This document shows, in pieces, positions 49,849-57,668 of a stretch of DNA of 59,004 bases (positions are counted from its first letter, which is position 1; every line of letters starts with the position of its first letter). Source of the DNA: Streptacidiphilus pinicola (GTDB taxonomy: Bacteria > Actinomycetota > Actinomycetes > Streptomycetales > Streptomycetaceae); the NCBI RefSeq assembly GCF_003258295.1, contig NZ_QKYN01000114.1, positions 32,374-91,377 on the forward strand, read 5' to 3'. The translations under genes and the position numbers were made by a program. Under the pieces are notes generated by a model, which had not been told where the DNA came from, did not search any database, and saw only the letters and a program-made list of their open reading frames with translations.

Positions 49849-51000
49849 TCAGACGGAGGACTCGCCGGTGGCAGTGCCCACGCGGGTGGGTGTGCCCGCG
49901 CTGTGGCGGGCGACCTGGCCGTTCATGAGGGTGCCGACCAGCTCCGCCAGGGAGGCCCAGCGGGCGCCCGCCTCGCTCAGGGCACGGCGCTGCAGGGTAC
50001 GCGTGACGGCGCCGTGGTCGACGGCCACCGAGTCGAGTTCGTCCAGGACCTCGCGGGCGGCCGGGTAGCGGCCGTGGACCGAGTCCTGCGGGACCAGGCC
50101 ATGGTCAGCGACCGCGTACAGCAGCGCCTGCGACATGGTGCACACCGTGTCCGGGGCGACCAGGCCCTCGACGTAGCGGGTGTCCTCGTAGGCGGGGTCC
50201 TCGATGCTCGTGGAGGTCCAGGCCAGACGCTGCGGCCGCGCTCCCGCCTGCTCCAGTGCCTTCCAACGGGGGCCGGCGAGCATCCGCTCGAAACCCTGGT
50301 AGGCCAGGCGGGCACCGGCGATGGCGGCATCGCCGAGAAGGTGCCGGGCACGCGAGGTGCCCAACTGGTCGAGCCGGGCGTCGACGGCCGTGTCGACGGG
50401 GGCGACCTCGTACGAGGCCAGCGACGCGATACGCGCCGGGCCGCGCCCGTTGCGGACGGCCCGTTCGAGACCGGTCAGGAACGCGTCCCTGACCCGCGCG
50501 TAGGCGCCCGGGGAGAAAATCCAGGTCACGTCGACGCAGATCCCCTCCGCGAGGCAGGCACTGGCCGCTCTCAGCCCGGCCTCGGTGGCGGGGACCTGCG
50601 TCAGCAGGTTGGGGCGGTCCACCAGCCGCCACAGCGTCCGCGCCTCCGCAAGCATCCGGGCCTCGTCGTGGGCCAGGCGCGGGTCGATCTCGATCGACAC
50701 CCACCCGTCCACCCCGCCGGTCGCGTCGAACACCGGACGCAGCACGTCGCAGGCCCAGCGGGCGTCGCACGCGGTCAGTGAACGCATCGCGTCCCCGATC
50801 CCGACACCGGTCAGCGCCAGTTCCGCGATCTCCCGGTCGTACAGGGCGCTCGACTCGACCGCCGCCTTGAGCACGACGGGGTTCGTCCTGGCACCCTGCA
50901 CCTGATGAGTGCCGGCGAACCGGCCGAGACTCCCGCGTCCGATCGCGTCGAGCCGCACCGCTACTCCCGCGTCCCGCAGCCTTGCAAGTGGGACGGTCAT
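49849..51000 (-). CDS. transaldolase-like protein lacking the catalytic lysine
   Basis: A 383-residue protein with the actinobacterial transaldolase layout: GARTNPVVLKAAV near the N terminus, then the strand that normally reads IKIPAT, here LTQVPAT. The Schiff-base Lys is therefore Gln135. The second conserved lysine (STGTKNP in relatives) is also changed, giving STSIEDPAYEDTRYVEGLVAPDTV. The GISVNVTLIFS-type region is present as GICVDVTWIFS. It is unlikely to be an active transaldolase. ATG 51000 has GGAGG upstream. It is the first gene of a likely four-gene operon. Confidence 0.8.
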   Translation of the reverse strand: MTVPLARLRDAGVAVRLDAIGRGSLGRFAGTHQVQGARTNPVVLKAAVESSALYDREIAELALTGVGIGDAMRSLTACDARWACDVLRPVFDATGGVDGWVSIEIDPRLAHDEARMLAEARTLWRLVDRPNLLTQVPATEAGLRAASACLAEGICVDVTWIFSPGAYARVRDAFLTGLERAVRNGRGPARIASLASYEVAPVDTAVDARLDQLGTSRARHLLGDAAIAGARLAYQGFERMLAGPRWKALEQAGARPQRLAWTSTSIEDPAYEDTRYVEGLVAPDTVCTMSQALLYAVADHGLVPQDSVHGRYPAAREVLDELDSVAVDHGAVTRTLQRRALSEAGARWASLAELVGTLMNGQVARHSAGTPTRVGTATGESSV

Positions 51001-51522
51001 CGACCACCTCCCAGAGGACAGGGCAGCGGAGCCACCCTGCGAAGCCTTGCTTAAGACAAGTGTTGCTTCAGGCAGGGGTTCGTGCAAGTCCGGGACACGG
51101 CGCCAACGTCGGGGGCTGTGACTGCACACGCTTGTTTGCGAATGCTCACAGTTGTTCGCGATCCGGATCTTCGCAGTGATCACATCACGCTGAGCTGCGA
51201 ACGACTTCGGTGATCGCCTGTGGACTGCGGGTGTGTGCTGCGGTGGGATCGTGGCGATGACGTCGAAGACCTTGATCCGTTCCGAGGTGTGTTGGGCGAG
51301 TCGGTCAACCATGCACGAACTGGTCCGCCGCCGAGTCCAGCCCTCACCAAGTGGCAACCGGCCACGGGCCACACCCTCGTCGCCGTAGGGCCAGCGGATG
51401 GAGACGAGGGCGCGCGGACGGCCCAGCCGACGGCCACGGCATCCGTGGCAGTTCGTCGGGAGCCCGATCGGCCTGGTGTATCTCCGGGTCCGGCAGTTCG
51501 CGCAGCGGGACGGGCCGTGGAC
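51001..51522. promoter_or_regulatory. promoter region of the tal operon with a shared operator-like motif
   Basis: CTTGCTT-N6-AGTGTTG at 51046-51065 matches the motif at 31956-31975 before marR-clc. CTTG/CAAG also forms a short inverted repeat (51046-51060). Further up, TTGCGAA, TTCGCGA and TTCGCAG recur between about 51130 and 51180. I see no gene in these 522 bases. Confidence 0.5.
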
Positions 51523-54042
51523 TCATGCGCCGGCGATGGGCAGGGTCTGCTCGCACCAGATGGTTTTGCCGGCGGTGCTGTGCCGAGTGCCCCAGCGTTG
51601 GGTGAGCTGGGCGACCAGGAGCAGGCCGCGGCCGCCCTCGTCGAAGGTGCGGGCGCGGCGCATGTGGGGTGCGGTGTTGCTGCCGTCGGAGACCTCGCAG
51701 ATGAGTGCGCCCGCAGTGGAACCGTCGATCGGCGTGTTGCGGATGAGCCGCAGCTGGATCGGCGGGGTGCCGTAGCGGATGGCGTTGGTGACCAGTTCGC
51801 TGACGACGAGTTCGGTGACGAATGAGGCCTCGTCCAGCTGCCATGTCTCCAGCTGGTCGGTGGCCAGTGCGCGGATGCGTGCCACGTGCTCGGGCCCCGG
51901 GGGGACGTCCCAGGTGGCGACCTGGTTGCTGGAGAGCGCGCGGGTGCGGGCCAGCAGGAGAGTGACGTCGTCGGCCTGAGGGCCGGCGAGTACCGCGTCC
52001 AGGACGGCGCCGCAGGCGCGGTCGAGCGACTGCGGGGAGTCGAGGCCGAGCGAGGTAATCGATTCCAGGGCTTCGCGGAGCCGGTCGAGGCCTTCCCCGA
52101 GGTCGAGCTCACGGGAGTGGACCAGGCCATCGCTGTACAGGGCCAGGGTGCTGCCCGGGGTCAGTTCCAGTTCGGTGGTCTCAAACGGCAGGCCACCGAC
52201 GCCGAGTGGCGGGCCGACGTGTCCTCGCACCGCTGTCACCGCGCCGTCGGGGGCGATGACGAAGGGCTGCGGGTGGCCGGCGCTGGCGAGGACGCAGCGG
52301 CAGGAGGTGGGGTCGTAGATCGCATAGAGGCAGGTCGCTCCCTGTTCGCCGACGGTCGCCTCGTCGGCGCCGGGGAGGTGGATGACTAGGTCGTCGAGTT
52401 GGGTGAGCAGTTCGTCGGGTGGCAGGTCGACGTCGGCCAGGGTCCGCACCGCCGTGCGGAGCCGGCCCATGGTGGCCGAGGCGTGGATGCCGTGGCCCAC
52501 GACGTCGCCGACGACGAGGGCGACCCGGGTGCCGGACAGCGGGATCACGTCGATCCAGTCGCCGCCGACTCCCACGCGTGTGCCGGTGGGGAGGTAGCGG
52601 TAGGCGATGTCCACGGCGGGCTGTTCGGCCATCTGCTGGGGCAGCAGGTTGCGCTGCAGGGTCAGCGCTGTCTCGCGTTCCCGGGTGTAGCGGCGGGCGT
52701 TGTCGATGGCGACGGCCGCCTTCTGCGCCAGCTCTTCCGCGTCGGCGACGTCCTCCTTGCCGAACGGTCGGCTGGTGCCGTGTCGCCAGAAGGTGACCGT
52801 GCCCATCAGCACGCCCTGCTCCAGCAGCGGCGCGATGATGAGCGAGTTCATGCCGTAGTCGAGGATCCTGCTCGCTTCCTGAGGGTTAGCGACGCGCCAC
52901 TCGGCGGAAGCCCGCAGATCGGCGACATGGGCCGCGCCCGAGCCGGACAGGCGGTCTCGCAGGAAGGGGAGCGCCGGCCGGATCAGGGAACCGACGCTGT
53001 CGAGCGGGTCGTCCTCCCGGATTCCCTCCCGGGCCACACGCTGCAGCGGCGCTGCATCGGCGGCGGCCGGCTCCTCGCCGCGCAGGACGGACACGGCGAG
53101 GTCGACGGTGGCGAAGTCGGCGAACCTGGGGACAGCGACCGCTACCAGTTCCTGCGCGGTCAGGGAGACGTCGAGGGTCGTGCCGACGGCGACGCCGGCG
53201 TCGTAGAGGAGCCGGAGCCTCCGGTGCGCCTCCTCGGCCTGGTCCATGCTGTTCTGCAGGGATTCGGCCATGGTGTTGAACGCCGATTCCAGCTGCCCGA
53301 TCTCCAGCGCGCCGGTGCGCGGCATCCGCGCGGACAGATCGCCTTCGGCCAGGCGGGTCGCCAGATGGGCCGCTCGGCGGACCGGCCAGACGATGACGCG
53401 GGTCATGTATCCGGAGTAGGCGGCGATGAGCAGGACCGACGCCGCGATGCCGACAGTGGCGGCGGCGGTCGCGTGACCGGCGTCGGAGTCGGCGGTGGCC
53501 TCACGTGCCGTCACGGTGGCGCCCTCGGTCGTGGTGTAGGTGTCGAACAGGCTCCGCAGCGCGTCGACGCGCCGCTTGCCGTCGAGGGTCACCGCTGCGC
53601 TGCTGGCGCGCGGGTCGCCCTTCTGTGCCAGGGCGACGACGGGGATCGAGTAGTCGTGGATGTAGGACCGGCCGCTCTGGGCGATCTGCTGTGCCAGCTG
53701 CCGCTGGGCGGGCGTGGTACTGATCTGGATGAGTTCCTGGGCCTGCGCGGGGAAGTGCCCCTGGGCGGTCTGCCACGGTTGGAGGAAGACTGCGAGGTGG
53801 CTGATGACGTAGGCGCGCTGGTAGGTCTCGACGTCGAGGACCAGGTTGTCGACGAGACGGGCCTGGTTTTCCGCGGCTACGGACTGCCGGACGGCCAGGT
53901 TGGCCTGCCGCATGTCGTGGACCGACCAGAACAGCACTCCGAAAGCGACCGCGACCAGCACGGCCAGCAGCGCTCCCGCGAGGGCTGTCAGCCCGAGCAG
54001 GCCACGTCGCGCGATCCCGCCTTGTCGGCGTCCGAGCGCCAT
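51523..54042 (-). CDS. membrane regulator: HAMP-GAF-PP2C phosphatase with C-terminal ATPase
   Basis: An 839-residue multidomain protein of the SpoIIE/RsbU type. An N-terminal membrane helix (GLTALAGALLAVLVAVAFGV) is followed by an extracytoplasmic sensor of about 150 residues, a second membrane helix, HAMP (VRRAAHLATRLAEGDLSARM), a GAF domain, and a PP2C-like serine phosphatase (VGGDWIDVIPL, VVGDVVGHGIHA, ADDVTLLLART). The end is an RsbW-like ATPase (SELVTNAIRYG, DEGGRGLLLVAQL). It can both dephosphorylate and phosphorylate anti-sigma-antagonist proteins in a partner-switching cascade, but no antagonist is encoded here. ATG 54042 is preferred to an earlier start. Confidence 0.88.
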   Translation of the reverse strand: MALGRRQGGIARRGLLGLTALAGALLAVLVAVAFGVLFWSVHDMRQANLAVRQSVAAENQARLVDNLVLDVETYQRAYVISHLAVFLQPWQTAQGHFPAQAQELIQISTTPAQRQLAQQIAQSGRSYIHDYSIPVVALAQKGDPRASSAAVTLDGKRRVDALRSLFDTYTTTEGATVTAREATADSDAGHATAAATVGIAASVLLIAAYSGYMTRVIVWPVRRAAHLATRLAEGDLSARMPRTGALEIGQLESAFNTMAESLQNSMDQAEEAHRRLRLLYDAGVAVGTTLDVSLTAQELVAVAVPRFADFATVDLAVSVLRGEEPAAADAAPLQRVAREGIREDDPLDSVGSLIRPALPFLRDRLSGSGAAHVADLRASAEWRVANPQEASRILDYGMNSLIIAPLLEQGVLMGTVTFWRHGTSRPFGKEDVADAEELAQKAAVAIDNARRYTRERETALTLQRNLLPQQMAEQPAVDIAYRYLPTGTRVGVGGDWIDVIPLSGTRVALVVGDVVGHGIHASATMGRLRTAVRTLADVDLPPDELLTQLDDLVIHLPGADEATVGEQGATCLYAIYDPTSCRCVLASAGHPQPFVIAPDGAVTAVRGHVGPPLGVGGLPFETTELELTPGSTLALYSDGLVHSRELDLGEGLDRLREALESITSLGLDSPQSLDRACGAVLDAVLAGPQADDVTLLLARTRALSSNQVATWDVPPGPEHVARIRALATDQLETWQLDEASFVTELVVSELVTNAIRYGTPPIQLRLIRNTPIDGSTAGALICEVSDGSNTAPHMRRARTFDEGGRGLLLVAQLTQRWGTRHSTAGKTIWCEQTLPIAGA

Positions 54043-54207
54043 ACGTGCCCCATCTTCCGCCACCACCGAGCGGCAGCACTTCAGACGCGCACTTAGCCGA
54101 ATTCTACGTCCGCCCCGATTTGTTCGGGCACGAAGGCGTTTCGCCGCGTCCGGCGGGCACCACCGTGAGTGTTGCCCGGTGTCGGATGGCGCCGTTTTGT
54201 ACGGTCA

Positions 54208-54246
54208 CTCACCCGCCCGGGGCTGTCCAGGACCCGGGCGGGTGAG
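54208..54246 (-). terminator. strong hairpin terminator of lpdA
   Basis: A perfect 14-bp stem (54208-54221 with 54233-54246) with an 11-base loop lies 36 bases beyond the lpdA stop. It separates it from the regulator gene. Confidence 0.75.
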
Positions 54247-54281
54247 CGGTCATGGTGGGGCCGCACGGGGGCGGCCCGTCC

Positions 54282-55715
54282 TCACACTCCTCGTCCGGAC
54301 AGCTGCCGGGCCGCCTCGGCGATCGACCCGGACAGCGACGGGTACACCGTGAAGGCCTTCGCGACCTGCTCGACGGTGAGGCTGCTGTCGACCGCGAGCG
54401 AGACGGGGTGGATCAGTTCGCCGGCCCGTGGTGCGACGACAATCCCGCCGACGACGATGCCGGTGCCTGGACGGCAGAACAGCTTGACGAAGCCGTCCTG
54501 GATGTTCTGCATCTTGGCCCGGGGATTGCGCGGGAGGGGCAGCGTGATCGCTCGCGCGTCGATGGTGCCATTGTCCACATCGGCCTGGCTGTAGCCGACC
54601 GCGGCGATCTCCGGGTCGGTGAACACGTTGGCGGACACCGCCTTGAGGTTGAGCGGGGCCACCGCGTGCCCCAGGAAATGGTGCATCGCGATCCGACCCT
54701 GCATTGCGGCGACCGAGGCGAGCGCGAGCACCCCGGTGCAGTCCCCCGCCGCGTAGACGCCCGGCGCGCTGGTGCGTGAGACCGAGTCGGTCCGGATGTG
54801 TCCCGACTCCTCGATCTGGACTCCCGCGGCCTCCAGCCCCAGACCGGCGGTGCTGGGGATCGATCCGACCGCCATCAGGCAGTGCGTGCCGGTGATCACC
54901 CGGCCGTCGGCCAGCGTCACCTCCACCCGGTCGCCCACCCGCCGGGCGGCCGTCGCCCGGGAGCGGGCCATGACGTTCATCCCACGCCTCCGGAAGACGT
55001 TCTCGAGGACCGCGGCGGCGTCCGGATCCTCTCCCGGCAGCACCCGATCACGGCTGGACACCAGCGTCACCTTCGAGCCCAGCGCCTGGTAGGCCCCGGC
55101 GAACTCGGCCCCGGTCACGCCCGAGCCGACCACGATCAGTTCCTCGGGCAACTCCTCCAGGTCGTAGACCTGCGTCCAGTTCAGGATCCGCTCGCCGTCC
55201 GGACGTGCCTCGGGGATCGCGCGCGGGCGGGCACCGGTTGCGATCAGGACGGCGTCAGCGGGCAGGATCTCGGTCACCCCGTCCGCCGCGGCAACGGCCA
55301 CCCGATGGGTGCCGTCCGGCGTCGGTGCCGGCTGCAACCGTCCGCGACCGCGGACGATCCGGACGCCGGCCGCGGTGACGGAGGCGGCGATGTCGTGGGA
55401 CTGGGCGAGCGCGAGCCGCTTGACGCGGCGGTTCACCGCGGCGAGATCGACGCCCTGCCCGCGGGTGGCGCCGACGTGGGACAGGGGGCTGGTCCCGACC
55501 GGACCCAGTTCTTCGCGGGAGGATCCGAACGTGCTCATCAACTCGGCTGTCGCGATCAGCGTCTTGGACGGCACACAGTCGGCCAGCACCGACGCTCCCC
55601 CCAAGCCGTCGCGGTCGACCACCACCACCTCCGCACCGAGCTGCGCGGCGACGAGCGCCGCCTCGTACCCACCGGGGCCACCACCGATGATCACGATCCG
55701 AGTCACGAATTCCAC
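54282..55715 (-). CDS. lpdA: NAD(P)H-quinone reductase of the LpdA flavoprotein family
   Basis: A 477-residue member of the flavoprotein disulfide reductase family. The FAD motif GGGPGG lies near residue 10, the redox region is GGASVLADCVPSK with only one of the two cysteines, and the NAD(P)H motif is GSGVTG. The C-terminal dimerisation domain lacks the usual HPT His-Glu arrangement. This pattern matches M. tuberculosis LpdA (Rv3303c), a quinone reductase rather than a dihydrolipoamide dehydrogenase. It ends at a strong hairpin terminator. The start ATG at 55715 or GTG 55703-55706 is possible. Confidence 0.85.
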   Translation of the reverse strand: MEFVTRIVIIGGGPGGYEAALVAAQLGAEVVVVDRDGLGGASVLADCVPSKTLIATAELMSTFGSSREELGPVGTSPLSHVGATRGQGVDLAAVNRRVKRLALAQSHDIAASVTAAGVRIVRGRGRLQPAPTPDGTHRVAVAAADGVTEILPADAVLIATGARPRAIPEARPDGERILNWTQVYDLEELPEELIVVGSGVTGAEFAGAYQALGSKVTLVSSRDRVLPGEDPDAAAVLENVFRRRGMNVMARSRATAARRVGDRVEVTLADGRVITGTHCLMAVGSIPSTAGLGLEAAGVQIEESGHIRTDSVSRTSAPGVYAAGDCTGVLALASVAAMQGRIAMHHFLGHAVAPLNLKAVSANVFTDPEIAAVGYSQADVDNGTIDARAITLPLPRNPRAKMQNIQDGFVKLFCRPGTGIVVGGIVVAPRAGELIHPVSLAVDSSLTVEQVAKAFTVYPSLSGSIAEAARQLSGRGV

Positions 55716-55997
55716 TCCCTTGCACCGACCGAACGCGAAAAAGCGCGCCTTTTCCTGCCCCGAATCGATCGCATGGCGCAGGGTGCAGGCTAACTCATTT
55801 TCTGTCCGTTGAAATAGGCCGAATCAACCGCGCAGAACGAGCAGAAAGCGCGAAAGGATTCAGGAACTCAACAATGAGCACAATCGTGCCGCCTCTGGCG
55901 GTCCACTGACGCAGGCGCGTACGGTGCGCGGCGAGCAGAGAACGAAATCGTGAACGCCGGGGCCCTCTTCTCCGGTCGAACCAGGAGGCGATGACCC

Positions 55998-56489
55998 GTG
56001 ATCGTCGGCCACGCCGAGACGAACCCGCCGCGCAGCGAAGCCGGCGTCCCGCCCCTGCCGGATTCACCGCGTCGCTCCCCTGCCGAATCGGACGCTTTGT
56101 CGTTCCAGCGGTGCTGCTGGTGTTCCATCCCGGTCTTTCCCGCAGCGTTGCTGTGCCCTGTCTGCGGCTGTGCGGACCTGCGGTGGCAGCAGAGCCGCGG
56201 AACGGGCCGGGTGAACCGCCGCCACGGCTCCATACGCGGCGAAGAACCACCCCGTCACGCCGCGACGGTCCAACTCGACGAGGGCCCGCGCGTGATGGCG
56301 GTGATCGAAGGCGCCCGGTCCGCCTCCGTCAAGGTCGGTGTCAAAGTGCGATTTCACGGGACACACACGCCGGGCGAGCGCCTGCCGGTCTTCCGCCTCA
56401 ACCTCGAACCCGATTCACCCGCCACTTTCGACTCCCCCGACCAGGACGAGGCAGAATTCGACTCGCCCAGTCCGACTTCGGCTGCGTGA
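55998..56489 (+). CDS. Zn-ribbon/OB-fold protein (DUF35-like)
   Basis: A 163-residue protein. FQRCCWCSIPVFPAALLCPVCG carries a four-Cys zinc ribbon (CxxC...CxxC), followed by an OB-fold strand pattern (GRVNRRHG, GPRVMAVIEGARSASVKVGVKV). This is the usual DUF35 order, which is found next to thiolase-like or acyl-CoA enzymes. No thiolase is in this window. The N-terminal ~30 residues are Pro-rich and the C terminus is acidic. The GTG at 55998 is the only sensible start. Confidence 0.65.
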   Translation: MIVGHAETNPPRSEAGVPPLPDSPRRSPAESDALSFQRCCWCSIPVFPAALLCPVCGCADLRWQQSRGTGRVNRRHGSIRGEEPPRHAATVQLDEGPRVMAVIEGARSASVKVGVKVRFHGTHTPGERLPVFRLNLEPDSPATFDSPDQDEAEFDSPSPTSAA

Positions 56490-56533
56490 TCCGGGCCGTG
56501 GGCGGATTTGCCGTCCTCGGGCAGCACCGGCGG

Positions 56534-56839
56534 CTACTCCTCCCGGACCGCAGGAGGGAGCGATGGCCGCCGGTTGCGTGCGTGCGGGAGCACGGCCTCG
56601 ACCCGCGATGACGGTATGGTCTGCACAGGAGATTCAGGGGCGGCCTGCGGGGGACGCGGTCGGCGGTCGCGCCACCACGGCATCGGCTCGCGATCCGCAG
56701 GCCCGGGGTGCACCGGACGGCCGGAAAGTTGGATGCGAAGTTGCGCATTATCCTGGCGCAGCAGCGCGATCTCGTCCTCGGCCTGCCTCAGCAGCCCGTA
56801 CAGGCGGCGGACCTCGGCCAGCGCGGCGGTATCCGTCAT
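56534..56839 (-). CDS. coiled-coil protein coupled to an RsbW-like ATPase
   Basis: A 101-residue protein. Its first ~40 residues form a coiled coil (RRLYGLLRQAEDEIALLRQDNAQLRIQL), with a Pro/Arg-rich tail. ATG 56839 has AGGAGG 6 nt upstream and overlaps the stop of the upstream ATPase gene, so the two are co-translated. It may be a partner or adaptor of the ATPase. No known family. Confidence 0.55.
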   Translation of the reverse strand: MTDTAALAEVRRLYGLLRQAEDEIALLRQDNAQLRIQLSGRPVHPGPADREPMPWWRDRRPRPPQAAPESPVQTIPSSRVEAVLPHARNRRPSLPPAVREE

Positions 56840-57360
56840 CACGCGCCTCCTGCGTCAATCGTTACGCGACCAGGGAAGGCCCACGTGCTGAGCCTGACCC
56901 CAGCCCGCACCTGGCAGTCATTCTCACCCAGGACGAAACTGACCCAATCGGCGAGGGCCTCGACGATCGCGAGGCCTCGGCCGTGCTCGTCGAGATCGGT
57001 CGATGACGCGCCATCAGAATCTCTCAGACCCAGGTCCTGGGACCCGTCCTGCCGAGCCCGCCGGGATCCGTAGTCGACGACCGAGATACGCAACAGCCGG
57101 GGGTAAAGATCAAGGGTGAGTCTCATCCGGGAGCGACCGTGCTGAACAGCGTTGGCGAGCAGTTCCCCGGTGATGAGAACGGCGGCGTCGTGTTCGTGCC
57201 CGGACACGTGCCAGCCGCTCAGCTGAGCAGCGGTGAAGCGGCGCAGGCTGCTCGCCTCGCAGGCCAGGGACCGGGCCACGGCCATCGCCCGGCGCGGTGC
57301 GGGGAGGCTGGTCGCAGTCGACCGTGTCGGCCTCGGGAAAGCCAGAGGGTTGGTGGACAT
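56839..57360 (-). CDS. RsbW-like ATP-binding protein
   Basis: A 173-residue GHKL ATPase. GELLANAVQHG is the N-box, DEHGRGLAIVEALADWVSF the G-box, and VVDYGSRR the middle Asp motif. It belongs to the same class as the gene at 657-1139. The ATG at 57360 has no strong ribosome site, but it overlaps the stop of a short upstream frame (57360-57548, MSSRIPFIRF onward), so translational coupling to a leader peptide is possible. An N-terminally longer product is an alternative. It is coupled to the coiled-coil gene. Confidence 0.78.
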   Translation of the reverse strand: MSTNPLAFPRPTRSTATSLPAPRRAMAVARSLACEASSLRRFTAAQLSGWHVSGHEHDAAVLITGELLANAVQHGRSRMRLTLDLYPRLLRISVVDYGSRRARQDGSQDLGLRDSDGASSTDLDEHGRGLAIVEALADWVSFVLGENDCQVRAGVRLSTWAFPGRVTIDAGGA

Positions 57361-57668
57361 CAGTACGGCAGCGTCTTCCCGGACGGTGTCCGAAGGTCCG
57401 GCTCGGGCGTGGATGGTCGGCCCGACGAGGATCGTTTGATCTGGATCTGACGCATCTCCTTGACCTTTCTGGGGGGGAGATACGCCGAGGGTAGATCGGC
57501 AAACCGAATGAATGGGATTCTTGATGACATTTCGCCTCTTTCTCGCATTCATCTGATTTTGCTCGTTCTGCTCATGAATCCTGTAAAGCTGGGCAAATCG
57601 GTCCTCCTCAGCGATAATGACGACGACGAGGTTGGCCATCTGTGGCAAGGCCTGGGCGGAGCGGCGAC
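57361..57668. other. divergent promoter region, AT-richer patch
   Basis: About 308 bases between divergent regulators. The part 57500-57630 is clearly lower in GC than its neighbours and includes poly-T stretches. It probably holds promoters for both the ATPase gene and the sensor kinase. A small frame (57360-57548, minus) may be a leader peptide. Confidence 0.4.
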
